A stretch of 64,000 bases of DNA from Falsiruegeria litorea R37 (GTDB lineage: Bacteria > Pseudomonadota > Alphaproteobacteria > Rhodobacterales > Rhodobacteraceae), in the NCBI RefSeq assembly GCF_900172225.1, contig NZ_FWFO01000001.1:1054001-1118000 (forward strand), given 5' to 3'. This document shows positions 30,961 to 39,098 of this stretch, piece by piece. Position 1 is the stretch's first letter. Each line of letters starts with the position of its first letter. The notes beneath the pieces are model-generated. The model ran no database searches and was not told the DNA's origin. It worked only from the letters and a program-made list of their open reading frames with translations. A program made the position numbers and the translations under genes.

Positions 30961-31365
30961 ATGGCAAACACGATGCAATTCGACCTCGTCAGCCCGGAGC
31001 GGAGCCTTGCTTCGCTTCAGGTCAGCGCGGTCCAGATCCCGGGTGCGGACGGGGACATGACGGCAATGCCCGATCATGCTCCGACTATCACCACCTTGCG
31101 CCCTGGTGTGCTCAAGGCCGAAGGTCCCGAAGGTACCACCGAGTATCTTGTGACCGGCGGCTTTGCCCAGATCAACGGCGACGGTCTGTCGGTGCTGGCT
31201 GAAAAGGCCATCCCGGTGGACGAGGTGACCCGCGCACATCTGGACGAGCTGATCGCTGAGGCCCGCGGTGCCCATGAGGCATCGCAGGAGCACCCCTCGC
31301 TTGTCGACGACGCAGCCAAGCTGCTCGCCGACATGGAGGCCCTGGGCGACCACATGAGCCTGTAA
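30961..31365 (+). CDS. atpC: F1 ATP synthase subunit epsilon
   Basis: A 134-residue rotor subunit that regulates ATP hydrolysis. The N-terminal beta-sandwich has [32 protein letters not shown] and [18 protein letters not shown]. The C-terminal helical part is short, as in many alphaproteobacteria. AAGGAG lies before the ATG. It is the last gene of the operon, followed by a strong terminator. Confidence 0.96.
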   Translation: MANTMQFDLVSPERSLASLQVSAVQIPGADGDMTAMPDHAPTITTLRPGVLKAEGPEGTTEYLVTGGFAQINGDGLSVLAEKAIPVDEVTRAHLDELIAEARGAHEASQEHPSLVDDAAKLLADMEALGDHMSL

Positions 31366-31384
31366 GCGCTTGTGAAAAGATCAC

Positions 31385-31417
31385 AAAACCGGCCCTTGAG
31401 AGGGGGCCGGTTTTTTT
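31385..31417 (+). terminator. Intrinsic terminator of the atpHAGDC operon
   Basis: ACCGGCCC and GGGCCGGT form a GC-rich stem, extended by AAA/TTT, with an 8-base loop and a run of seven T. It starts 20 bases after the atpC stop. Confidence 0.93.
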
Positions 31418-31478
31418 GTGCCTTGTTGTCGCCCATTTTTTTCGGAAAATGGCGACAGGCAATTGATTAGACACACGC

Positions 31479-31829
31479 ATGAAGACTTTCAAAACCCATC
31501 CCATCGGCATCGCCCAAGGCGACGAACAGATTTTTGCAGATTTCGAAAACGACGGAGAGATGTGGACAGGCTCGGGCACCCGCGAGCGCCGACACGCTGT
31601 CACCTTTGATCAGCCGTTTCGGTCAACGCCCGCCGTGCAGGTGGGAATATCGTTGTGGGATGTGGACACCTCGGCCGCGGTCCGGGCTGAAGTGGTCGCG
31701 GAAAGCATCACACCCGAGGGCTTTGACATCGTGTTCCGCACCTGGGCCGACAGCCGCGTCGCCCGCGCCCGCGTCGCCTGGACGGCGATCGGAGATGTAA
31801 CGACGGATGATGACTGGGATGTGCCATAG
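31479..31829 (+). CDS. H-type lectin domain protein
   Basis: A 116-residue protein made almost wholly of an H-type lectin domain (PF09458). It shows the pattern RRHAVTFDQPFRSTPAVQVG, then ISLWDVDTS, then ITPEGFDIVFRTWADSRVAR and VAWTAIG. This fold binds N-acetylgalactosamine-type sugars in animal and slime-mould lectins; in bacteria it is sporadic and of unknown role. There is no signal peptide, so it is either cytosolic or exported by an unseen route. It stands alone after the atp terminator. Confidence 0.8.
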   Translation: MKTFKTHPIGIAQGDEQIFADFENDGEMWTGSGTRERRHAVTFDQPFRSTPAVQVGISLWDVDTSAAVRAEVVAESITPEGFDIVFRTWADSRVARARVAWTAIGDVTTDDDWDVP

Positions 31830-31981
31830 AACAGAGCCGTTGTGCGTGACGTCATTCACATCAATTTGAACCAAGGCGGGTCCCCGATGGGTCTGCCAAC
31901 TCGAAAAATCTGAAATCTGCGCTAAGCTTTTCCTGTGAGTCGCCTGTCCGATCCAGCAGACACCTTGCAGGGAGGTATCGC

Positions 31982-32470
31982 ATGCCATTTCTCCGTTTCT
32001 CTCGACGCGCTTTTCTCGCCACAGGCGGCGCTCTCGCCGGGATTGGTGCCATGGGCTTTCAATCGTCTGTTGGTGCAGCCAACGTGAAGCCAACCAAGTC
32101 CATGCGGGGCGGGGCGAACAACTACCTTCCGGGTGCTCCGATTGTCGAGCGGATCGGACAAGGTGGTTTCTGGATGAGTGGCACAGTCCGAAGGGCCGGG
32201 GACGGCGCTCCGCTTGCGGGGCAGCGCATTCAGATTTGGGCGCACACGACGGAAGGACACGAACGTGATCCGCACAGTCACGGGGCAACACTCACAGACG
32301 CAAATGGAGTGTTTCGTCTTGAGATGCCGCAAATTGTTCCGGCGTTTGGACAACCACACGGCCATCTCGCTTACGACAGTGGCGAATATGAAACCGTTTT
32401 CTTGCGGCCGGTCATGCCCAGTGCCCGAGACAAACACTTGGAAGCCCATTTTGTACTTACGCCTGCCTGA
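31982..32470 (+). CDS. Tat-exported intradiol-dioxygenase-like protein with altered metal site
   Basis: A 162-residue protein with a twin-arginine signal (RFSRRAFLATGGALAG, residues 5-20). Residues 60-160 follow the intradiol ring-cleavage dioxygenase fold (MSGTVRRAGDGAPLAGQRIQ, then IWAHTTEG, LTDANGVFRLEMP and QPHGHLAYDSGEYETV). The two iron-binding Tyr of that family appear replaced, one by His (H93) and one by Phe (F122). The two His ligands (H126, H128) are kept and extra His occur (H98, H100). It is therefore probably not a classical catechol dioxygenase. Its stop is two bases before the membrane protein gene that follows. Confidence 0.75.
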   Translation: MPFLRFSRRAFLATGGALAGIGAMGFQSSVGAANVKPTKSMRGGANNYLPGAPIVERIGQGGFWMSGTVRRAGDGAPLAGQRIQIWAHTTEGHERDPHSHGATLTDANGVFRLEMPQIVPAFGQPHGHLAYDSGEYETVFLRPVMPSARDKHLEAHFVLTPA

Positions 32471-32472
32471 TC

Positions 32473-33096
32473 ATGAAGCGCCCAATGCGGCCTGATCGGC
32501 TGCGCGCCCTGCTGATCTGGGCAGGGCTGCTAGCCATGTTTCTGATCGCTCTCGCAGCAGCGGGTTTCAGTCCGCTATTGGCTTGGCGTGAGCCGATCTA
32601 CATCATCGCGGGATTTGCAGGCATCGTGGCCCTCTGTCTTGTGGTGATGCAGCTGTTGCTGATTGATGGCGGCCTTCCTGGTGCCAGGGGCATGAAGGGC
32701 AGGCGCATCCACAAATGGGTTGGGCTTATCTTGGTGGCCGCCGTGATCCTGCATGTGGCCGGTCTGTGGATCACAAGCCCCCCGGATGTCATCGACGCGT
32801 TACTGTTTCGCTCACCAACCCCGTTTTCGACCTGGGGCGTGGTGGCCATGTGGTCGGTCTTTGTCGCAGCCTTTTCAGTCGCTTTTCGGCGGCGTCTCTC
32901 ATCGAACCCCCGGGTTTGGCGCCGAGTTCATGTGAGCCTGGCATCGCTGACCAGCGTCGGAACCGTTGTGCACGCCCTGTTGATCCATGGCACGATGGAG
33001 AGCACATCCAAGATCCTTGTCAGCCTTCTGTTGCTGGTGGTGCTGTGCAAGGTTGTGTTGGTTCCCAGGGTCAGAGCCGCCTGGGTACACAAATAG
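32473..33096 (+). CDS. Ferric-reductase-like (b-type cytochrome) membrane protein
   Basis: A 207-residue protein with about six membrane helices. Pairs of His spaced as in ferric reductase-like/cytochrome b transmembrane domains (PF01794) occur in RRIHKWVGLIL, AVILHVAGLW, WRRVHVSLASL and TVVHALLIHG, so two haem groups are plausible. No FAD/NAD domain is attached. It starts two bases after the exported intradiol-like gene, so the two probably work together, much as MsrQ serves MsrP (analogy only; sequences differ). Confidence 0.8.
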   Translation: MKRPMRPDRLRALLIWAGLLAMFLIALAAAGFSPLLAWREPIYIIAGFAGIVALCLVVMQLLLIDGGLPGARGMKGRRIHKWVGLILVAAVILHVAGLWITSPPDVIDALLFRSPTPFSTWGVVAMWSVFVAAFSVAFRRRLSSNPRVWRRVHVSLASLTSVGTVVHALLIHGTMESTSKILVSLLLLVVLCKVVLVPRVRAAWVHK

Positions 33097-33194
33097 CACT
33101 GAACATCCTTGGCCAACTCCATCACGCGCAAGACAGACATCAAGTCAGATTTGGTCTAACGTGCCTATATACGTCACTGCATTTGGAGCCCAGC

Positions 33195-33680
33195 ATGCCG
33201 ACACCAGAAGAGAGACTGACAGAGTTGGGGTTGCACCTGCCGCAACCGACCAAGCTGCCTGAAGGACTGCATTTGCCGTTTGAATTTGTAAACATCAGGG
33301 GGGATCGGCTTCTGTTTTCCGGACACCCCAAAAACGCAATGGATGGCAGCATTGGTGGGCCATTCGGTGTTGTGGGCGGCGATATGACCACCGAGCAGGC
33401 TTATGCCGAAGCCCGAGATGTTGGGCTGACCGTACTGGCAAACATCAAGGACGAGATCGGCGAGTTGTCACGGATTACAGGCTGGGTTCGTGTGTTTGGA
33501 ATGGTGACTTCGGCCGAGGGCTATTCCGAACAGCACTTAGCGGTGAACGGGTTCAGCGATCTGGTCATCGATGTCTTTGGACCAGATGTGGGACGCCACG
33601 CGCGCTCTGCCATCGGCGTCTATGGGTTGCCCATGGGATTTGCGATGGAGATCGAGGGCGAGGTTTTGATTTCCCGATGA
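33195..33680 (+). CDS. RidA/YjgF family protein (longer subgroup)
   Basis: A 161-residue protein of the RidA superfamily. FVNIRGDRLLFSGHPKNAMDG matches the usual N-terminal sheet and Gly-His turn. TTEQAYAEARDVGLTVLANI and ARSAIGVYGLPMGFAMEIEGE match the core and the Arg-containing C-terminal site. Archetypal RidA removes reactive enamine/imine intermediates, but this longer branch is uncharacterised. The start at 33195 is the first Met compatible with the fold; the frame is open far upstream across the previous gene. Confidence 0.85.
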   Translation: MPTPEERLTELGLHLPQPTKLPEGLHLPFEFVNIRGDRLLFSGHPKNAMDGSIGGPFGVVGGDMTTEQAYAEARDVGLTVLANIKDEIGELSRITGWVRVFGMVTSAEGYSEQHLAVNGFSDLVIDVFGPDVGRHARSAIGVYGLPMGFAMEIEGEVLISR

Positions 33681-33701
33681 GGGGCATGATCCGTTAGCCA
33701 A

Positions 33702-33726
33702 GAAAAAGGCGGCCAAGCGGCCGCCT
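33702..33726 (-). terminator. Intrinsic terminator of prs
   Basis: AGGCGGCC/GGCCGCCT form an 8-bp stem with a 4-base loop and, on the minus strand, a run of five T. It lies 27 bases after the prs stop. Confidence 0.88.
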
Positions 33727-33752
33727 CTCGCGTTCCTCCAACGAGGTCTCGC

Positions 33753-34772
33753 TCAATCCATGTGATAAAGCGACTCGTAGATCGGGGTCAGGGTCTTGTC
33801 TTCGAACAAGGACGAGACCGAAGTGCCGTTCCAGATGTTCAGGATGGCCTGGGTAAAGATGGGTGCGGTCGGGACCACGCGGATGTTGGGGGTGTTCAGG
33901 ATCGCCTCGGTCGGCTGGATCGAATCTGTGATCACCAGGGATTTCATCACCGAATTGGTCACACGCTCAACTGCGGGGCCGCTCATGACGCCGTGGGTAA
34001 TGTAGGAATGCACTTCCTTGGCGCCGTTATCCAGCAGAACCTGCGCAGCCTTGCAGAGCGTGCCTGCGGTGTCGCACATGTCGTCCACGATCAGGCAGAT
34101 CTTGTCAGTGACGTCCCCGATCACGGTCATTTCGGCAACCTCACCGGGCTTCTCGCGGCGTTTGTCCACGATCGACAGCGGTGCGTTGATCCGTTTGGCG
34201 AGCTCACGTGCGCGGGCCACGCCACCCACGTCCGGCGAGACGACCATCAGCTCGTCCATGCGGCCTTTGAACTGGTTCTTGACGTCCAGCGCAAAGACCG
34301 GGCTAGCGTAAAGGTTGTCCACGGGAATGTCGAAGAAGCCCTGGATCTGGGCCGCGTGCAGGTCCATGGTCAGAACCCGTTCAACTCCGGCCTCGACCAT
34401 CATGTTGGCGACCAGCTTGGCTGAGATGGGCGTGCGGGCCTTGGTGCGGCGGTCCTGGCGGGCGTAGCCGAAGTAAGGGACCACGGCGGTGATCCGTTGC
34501 GCGGACGAGCGACGCAGCGCGTCACAGATGATCAGCAGCTCCATCAGGTTGTCGTTGGCCGGGTTCGAGGTCGGCTGGATGATGAACATGTCCTCGCCAC
34601 GGACGTTCTCGAACACCTCGACAAAGATCTCGCCGTCGTTGAACCGTTCGACGCGGGCATCAACCAATCCCTGGTCGACCCCCCGATACAGGCTCATTCG
34701 GCGCGAAATCGCTTCGGCGAGTGGTAGGTTGGCGTTCCCAGAAATGAGCTTGGGTTCGTTGAGTGTCGGCAT
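33753..34772 (-). CDS. prs: Ribose-phosphate pyrophosphokinase (PRPP synthetase)
   Basis: A 339-residue enzyme making PRPP from ribose 5-phosphate and ATP, the precursor for purines, pyrimidines, histidine and tryptophan. It has the conserved [19 protein letters not shown] start, the [20 protein letters not shown] flexible-loop region, [34 protein letters not shown] and the PRPP loop [12 protein letters not shown]. It is about 20 residues longer than the E. coli enzyme, usual for alphaproteobacteria. It is divergent from the isomerase at 34876. Confidence 0.97.
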   Translation of the reverse strand: MPTLNEPKLISGNANLPLAEAISRRMSLYRGVDQGLVDARVERFNDGEIFVEVFENVRGEDMFIIQPTSNPANDNLMELLIICDALRRSSAQRITAVVPYFGYARQDRRTKARTPISAKLVANMMVEAGVERVLTMDLHAAQIQGFFDIPVDNLYASPVFALDVKNQFKGRMDELMVVSPDVGGVARARELAKRINAPLSIVDKRREKPGEVAEMTVIGDVTDKICLIVDDMCDTAGTLCKAAQVLLDNGAKEVHSYITHGVMSGPAVERVTNSVMKSLVITDSIQPTEAILNTPNIRVVPTAPIFTQAILNIWNGTSVSSLFEDKTLTPIYESLYHMD

Positions 34773-34875
34773 TGGAGAGACCCGTGGCAGCGAGGATGTG
34801 ACAGATTCGTGATGTTGACACCGCTTAGCATGGGCTTACCGTCCCGCAAAGGTAACGCCGCGGAGAAAACGACAG

Positions 34876-35469
34876 ATGGCCCATATCGACTACTATTTTG
34901 CGACACTTTCACCCTATGCCTACCTGGCCGGGGACGGACTGGAACAGATTGCCGCCAAACATGGCGCGTCTATCACGTATAAACCCGTGGATATCATGAC
35001 GCTGTTCAGCCGCACCGGGGGGACACCGCCCAAGGATCGCCACCCCTCGCGCATTGAATACCGGGCACAGGATCTGCTGCGGCGGTCGGCGAACTTGGCA
35101 ATGGACTTCAACCTCAAGCCCGCCCATTGGCCAACCAATGCGGCGCCGTCGTCTTATGCGATCATTGCGGCCGCCAATGCCGGTGGCGGCGACGTGGGAC
35201 AGCTGGTGCGCCTGATCCTGCGGGCCTGCTGGGCCGAGGAAAAGGATATTGCCGAGGATACCGTGGTGCGCGACTGCCTGTCGGCGGCCGGGTTTGATCC
35301 GGCCTTGGCCGACAGCGGCATGCTTGTTGGTGCAGAAACATATGCCGCCAACCTCGAAGAGGCGATTGAGCGCGGCGTCTTTGGCTCGCCTTTCTATGTG
35401 ACCGAAGACGGGCAACGGTTCTGGGGCCAGGACCGCCTGGCCGATCTGGACGCACACCTGAGCCGCTGA
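34876..35469 (+). CDS. 2-hydroxychromene-2-carboxylate isomerase-like protein (DsbA/GST-kappa fold)
   Basis: A 197-residue thioredoxin-fold protein. IDYYFATLSPYAYLAGDGLE at the N terminus carries the catalytic-type Ser of HCCA isomerases in place of the DsbA CxxC. The C-terminal FGSPFYVTEDGQRFWGQDRL is typical. HCCA isomerase acts in naphthalene breakdown, but no such pathway genes are nearby, so the true substrate is unknown. The stop overlaps the next start as TGATG, coupling it to the hydrolase. Confidence 0.87.
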   Translation: MAHIDYYFATLSPYAYLAGDGLEQIAAKHGASITYKPVDIMTLFSRTGGTPPKDRHPSRIEYRAQDLLRRSANLAMDFNLKPAHWPTNAAPSSYAIIAAANAGGGDVGQLVRLILRACWAEEKDIAEDTVVRDCLSAAGFDPALADSGMLVGAETYAANLEEAIERGVFGSPFYVTEDGQRFWGQDRLADLDAHLSR

Positions 35470-36266
35470 TGCGCGACTTGCAACAACCGATCCACGTGCG
35501 CTTGATGGGAGAGGGCGCACGGGACGTTTTGGCCATTCATTGCACCATCGCGCATTCAGGCGCGTGGAAGCGGCTGGCGTCACTTTTGAGTGAAGAGGCA
35601 ACTTTCCACGCTTTTGATATGCTGTCTCATGGCCAAAGTGCCGATTGGGACGGGCACGGTGATTTTCAGGACCGCAATGTCGAGGCTGCCCTGTCAGTGC
35701 TCGAGCGGCCAATGGATGTGGTGGGGCATTCTTTTGGGGCCACGGTTGCATTGCGCGCGGCGGTGGAGCGCCCCGATCTGGTGCGCAGCCTGACCCTGAT
35801 CGAGCCCGTGTTTTTTGCGGTTGCCCTGCAAGACGCGCCCGCGTTGGTGGCCGAACATGACCGGATCGCGCAGCCGTATCAGGCGGCTATGCAGGCAGGT
35901 GACTGGCCCTTGGCAGCGCGGCTGTTCAATCGGATGTGGAGCACGGATGGCGGCCCGCGATGGCCGCAATTGCCCGAAGCGACGCGCGCGGCCATGATCC
36001 GGGGAATCCCGGTGGTGCCAGCTTGTGACGCGGCGCTGTTTGATGATCGCGCGGGGGTGTTGGCGCCCGGCGTTCTGGATGGGTTGAGCATGCCGGTGAT
36101 GCTGCTACGAGGCGGGCAAAGCCAACCGGTGATAGGCAGCATCAACGGTGGTCTAGCACGGCGCATTCCCGGCGCGATTGATCACGTGGTCGATGGTGCT
36201 GGGCACATGGTGCCGATCTCGCATCCACAAGACGTGGCGCAGCACCTAAAGGCGTTCTGGCGCTGA
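35469..36266 (+). CDS. Alpha/beta-fold hydrolase
   Basis: A 265-residue soluble hydrolase. The nucleophile elbow GHSFGA is near residue 87, AIHCTIAHSGAWKRL shapes the oxyanion region, and the catalytic His is in VDGAGHMVPISHPQDVA near the C terminus. The Asp is probably around residue 215. The substrate is unknown. Translation is coupled to the preceding isomerase. A REP-like repeat follows its stop. Confidence 0.88.
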   Translation: MRDLQQPIHVRLMGEGARDVLAIHCTIAHSGAWKRLASLLSEEATFHAFDMLSHGQSADWDGHGDFQDRNVEAALSVLERPMDVVGHSFGATVALRAAVERPDLVRSLTLIEPVFFAVALQDAPALVAEHDRIAQPYQAAMQAGDWPLAARLFNRMWSTDGGPRWPQLPEATRAAMIRGIPVVPACDAALFDDRAGVLAPGVLDGLSMPVMLLRGGQSQPVIGSINGGLARRIPGAIDHVVDGAGHMVPISHPQDVAQHLKAFWR

Positions 36267-36270
36267 AGGA

Positions 36271-36332
36271 CGGGGGTGCTCCCGCCCGTCGGGATGTGCA
36301 TCAAAGAAGCACACCCTCCCGTTGGGCCGGGC
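36271..36332 (+). repeat. REP-like repeat, copy A
   Basis: A 62-base element shared with 38959-39020 in inverted orientation. Key parts in order are GCTCCCGCCCGTCGG, an AT-TGCATCAA segment, and CCCTCCCGTTGGGCCGGGC. The two copies differ mainly in the central part, where each can still form a hairpin (here TGTGC with GCACA). It lies between the convergent hydrolase and threonine aldolase genes. Confidence 0.75.
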
Positions 36333-36393
36333 GCCGCGCGCAGCGCGGCGCGGTTGCGCCTATGGCTGACCGTTTTCGACTTTTGCGAAGTCT

Positions 36394-37428
36394 TTAGAAC
36401 AGAGCGAGGAAGGCGTCGATCTGCTCGTTCGAAATTGCCCAGTCGCAGACAAGACGGCAGGCCAGCATCTCTTCGTCGTCTTCCCCCTCGAGTGTGGCGC
36501 CCCAAAGGTGATAGACTGCGCCTGCCTGATGCAGCGCCTTGTGCACCCCGCGCGGGAAGCTGGCAAAGATCATGTTGGCTTGCGGTTCGTGCAGGAAACT
36601 CGCCCCAGCCGCGCGCAGACCTTCGGTCAAGCGTGCGCAATTGGCGTTGGCCTGGCGCGCAGATGTCAGCCACAGATCATCGCTCAGATAGGCCTCCATC
36701 TGCGCCGACAGGTAGCGGTGCTTGGAAAACAGATGCGCCCCGCGCTTTCGACGAAGCTCGAACTCCCAGGCTTTGCTCTCGTCAAAGAACACAACTGCCT
36801 CGACCCCCATCAAGCCGTTCTTGGTGCCGCCAAAACTGACGGCATCAACGCCCGCTTTCCAAGTCATCTCGGCCGGGGTGCAGTCAAGCGCGACCAGAGC
36901 ATTGGTGAACCGGGCGCCATCCAGATGAACCGGTAGATTGTAGCCCTTGGCCACGGTGCAAAGCGCGCGCAACTCGTCCAAAGAATAGACCGTGCCGCGT
37001 TCAGTGACTTGCGTGATTGACACTGGCCCACGCTGCGGCCCGTGCACGCCGCGGGTCTCTTCGCCCGCGATGGCTTGGCGCAACGCCTGCGGTGTCATCT
37101 TTTCGCCGCCCGGAACCAGTGTCAGCTTGGCACCGCTGTAGAACTCGGGCGCGTTGCACTCGTCCTCGTGAATGTGGGCCATGGGCGAGCAGAAGATCGT
37201 CTGCCAGGGCTCTGACAATGTCGCCAGCGCCAGCGAGTTGGCGGCGGTGCCGGTCGCAACCAGATAAACGGCGGCACCCGGTGCCTCGAACAGCCCTCGA
37301 ATCTTGTCGCGCACATCGTTCATCAACGTATCCGCGCCATAGGCCATCTGATAGCCATCGTTCGCCCGCGCCAGGGCGTCTAGCACCTGGGGGTGCACGG
37401 GTCCAGAATTGTCAGAGGCAAAATACAT
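36394..37428 (-). CDS. Low-specificity L-threonine aldolase family protein
   Basis: A 344-residue fold-type I PLP enzyme that splits beta-hydroxy amino acids, typically threonine to glycine and acetaldehyde. The start MYFASDNSGPVHPQVL is typical. HIHEDECNAPEF, LPVHLDGARFTNALVAL and the PLP Lys in SFGGTKNGLMGVEAVVF are diagnostic. The ATG overlaps the stop of the preceding ycgN-like gene (TGATG), which rules out the longer frame to 37461. It is the last gene of the ribF operon. Confidence 0.9.
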   Translation of the reverse strand: MYFASDNSGPVHPQVLDALARANDGYQMAYGADTLMNDVRDKIRGLFEAPGAAVYLVATGTAANSLALATLSEPWQTIFCSPMAHIHEDECNAPEFYSGAKLTLVPGGEKMTPQALRQAIAGEETRGVHGPQRGPVSITQVTERGTVYSLDELRALCTVAKGYNLPVHLDGARFTNALVALDCTPAEMTWKAGVDAVSFGGTKNGLMGVEAVVFFDESKAWEFELRRKRGAHLFSKHRYLSAQMEAYLSDDLWLTSARQANANCARLTEGLRAAGASFLHEPQANMIFASFPRGVHKALHQAGAVYHLWGATLEGEDDEEMLACRLVCDWAISNEQIDAFLALF

Positions 37429-37898
37429 CAGATCGGCTCCTCGATAATGTGGTCTTCCCACTCCTCCTCGGGCGTTTCAAACTCGGACACGGTCCATCCC
37501 TGAACCGATACGCCCGCCTTGTGCACGCTGTCGGGGTCACCTGATATCAACGGATGCCAATCGTAAAGGGGTTTTCCTTGCCACAGCAGGCGATACGCAC
37601 AGGTTTGCGGCATCCAATAGGCGTGGGTATCCAGGTTTTCGGGCTTCAGGACGATACATTCGGGTACGAACTGATGGCGGATGGGATATTGCGCACAGCG
37701 GCAGGTTTCATCATCCAGCAAGCGGCACGCCACGCGGGTCAGGGCGACTTCGCCGCTGTCTTCGTCTTCCAGCTTGTTGAGGCAGCACTTACCGCAGCCG
37801 TCGCAGAGCGCTTCCCACTCTTTGTCGGACAGTTTGTTCAGCGGTTTGCGTTCCCAGAACCGCTTTGCCAGTCCTTTGCGATCAATCGGGTCGCTCAT
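37428..37898 (-). CDS. YcgN/UPF0260 family cysteine-cluster protein
   Basis: A 156-residue protein with a zinc- or iron-binding Cys cluster: ALCDGCGKCCLNKLED near residue 34, then TRVACRLLDDETCRCAQYP and VPECIVL. This is the UPF0260/YkgJ type. Function is unknown. The start is set by an ATGA overlap with the ribF stop, and the end overlaps the threonine aldolase start, so all three genes are translationally coupled. Confidence 0.9.
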   Translation of the reverse strand: MSDPIDRKGLAKRFWERKPLNKLSDKEWEALCDGCGKCCLNKLEDEDSGEVALTRVACRLLDDETCRCAQYPIRHQFVPECIVLKPENLDTHAYWMPQTCAYRLLWQGKPLYDWHPLISGDPDSVHKAGVSVQGWTVSEFETPEEEWEDHIIEEPI

Positions 37899-38827
37899 AA
37901 CGCCCCAAGGATGTTGCGGGCCTGATCGCAATCGGCGTCCATTTGCGTGATAAGCGCATCCAACCCGTCGAACTTGAGCTCGGGACGCAGGTAATCGACC
38001 AGCCCTACCGACAGGGTCGCACCATAAAGATCGCCGGAAAAATCGAACAGGAAGGTTTCGATGTTGGGATGCTCGCCATCAAACATGGGGCGCGTGCCGA
38101 CCGAGGCTGCGCCATGATAGCTGCCGGCATGGGGGCCGTCGAGCACATCGACCAGTACGGCATAGACACCGAATTTGGGTGGGTGCAGCCCATCGATGGA
38201 CATGTTGGCGGTGGGATAGCCCAACTCACGCCCACGCTGTTCGCCGCCGATCACCTCACCTTCGATGCGATGCCAATGGCCCAGCATATCGGCGGCATCC
38301 CGGGGGCGTCCGTCAGACAGAGCCTTGCGAATGGCTGTGGATGACACGATATCCTCCGATCGTTCCAGAAGGGGCGCGATGGTGACACCAAACCCCATCT
38401 CCTGGCCGAACCGCTGCAGGTCCTGCGCAGTGCCCTTGCGCCCTTGGCCAAAGCAGAAATCGGCTCCGACGATCACGTGGCTCAGGCCAAGCCCATCGGC
38501 GATCACATTGCGGGCGAACTCTTCGGGCGTCAGATTGGAAAGCGAAACGTTGAAGTTCAGCTCGTACAGTTTTTCGACCCCAAGCTTCTCAAGCCGATGG
38601 GCGCGGGCAACGGCGCGCATCAGGCGAAAGGGCGGGGCGGCTGGGGCAAAGAACTCGCGCGGATGTGGCTCAAAGGTCAGAACACCCAAAGGGGCGTCCG
38701 GAGCCACGTCGCGTGCCAGGTTGATGACCGATTGATGGCCGATGTGTACGCCATCGAAATTGCCGATCGCAGCGCAGGCGCCGCGATCTTCTGGCTCGAC
38801 AAAATGATAATCCCGGATGATCCGCAT
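37895..38827 (-). CDS. ribF: Bifunctional riboflavin kinase/FAD synthetase
   Basis: A 310-residue enzyme making FMN from riboflavin, then FAD. The N-terminal adenylyltransferase half has AIGNFDGVHIGHQSVI and VIVGADFCFGQGRKGTA, then SSTAIRKALSDG. The C-terminal flavokinase half has GRELGYPTANMSIDG and a GVYAVLVDV strand. Length and motifs are normal. It is the first gene of a three-gene coupled operon on the minus strand. A REP-like repeat lies 130-190 bases upstream. Confidence 0.95.
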   Translation of the reverse strand: MRIIRDYHFVEPEDRGACAAIGNFDGVHIGHQSVINLARDVAPDAPLGVLTFEPHPREFFAPAAPPFRLMRAVARAHRLEKLGVEKLYELNFNVSLSNLTPEEFARNVIADGLGLSHVIVGADFCFGQGRKGTAQDLQRFGQEMGFGVTIAPLLERSEDIVSSTAIRKALSDGRPRDAADMLGHWHRIEGEVIGGEQRGRELGYPTANMSIDGLHPPKFGVYAVLVDVLDGPHAGSYHGAASVGTRPMFDGEHPNIETFLFDFSGDLYGATLSVGLVDYLRPELKFDGLDALITQMDADCDQARNILGAL

Positions 38828-38958
38828 GTGGCTGAGTTAGCGTCATGTCCGATCCGGTGCAAGACCACATGATATCGGCGACGTGTGGGAAGCCCACTTC
38901 GCCGCGTCACGGATACATTGGCCGCAGGCACGACCGCCGTGCGCCCGCAGGGGGCGCG

Positions 38959-39020
38959 GCCCGGCCCAACGGGAGGGCGTGCATCTCTTGATGCATATTC
39001 CGACGGGCGGGAGCCCCCCG
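38959..39020 (-). repeat. REP-like repeat, copy B (inverted relative to copy A)
   Basis: Read on the minus strand it gives the same element as 36271-36332, with a clearer central hairpin (TGCATC, loop AAGA, GATGCA). The differences from copy A in the hairpin arms keep or shift pairing, so the folded form may be what is conserved. It lies between ribF and the MaoC gene. Confidence 0.75.
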
Positions 39021-39048
39021 AACCGCGTGAACAACATGTGCTGATAAA

Positions 39049-39075
39049 GAAAAAGCCGCCCGGATGGGGCGGCTT
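39049..39075 (-). terminator. Intrinsic terminator of the MaoC gene
   Basis: AAGCCGCCC/GGGCGGCTT form a 9-bp stem with a 5-base loop and a T-rich run on the minus strand. It lies 24 bases after the stop. Confidence 0.88.
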
Positions 39076-39098
39076 GTCGTCTCGTATCGGGGGATGGA

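Noticed and set aside
38844-38990. Small plus-strand open frame of 48 codons upstream of ribF
   Set aside because: It runs through the REP-like repeat, has no ribosome site, and the repeat explains the openness.
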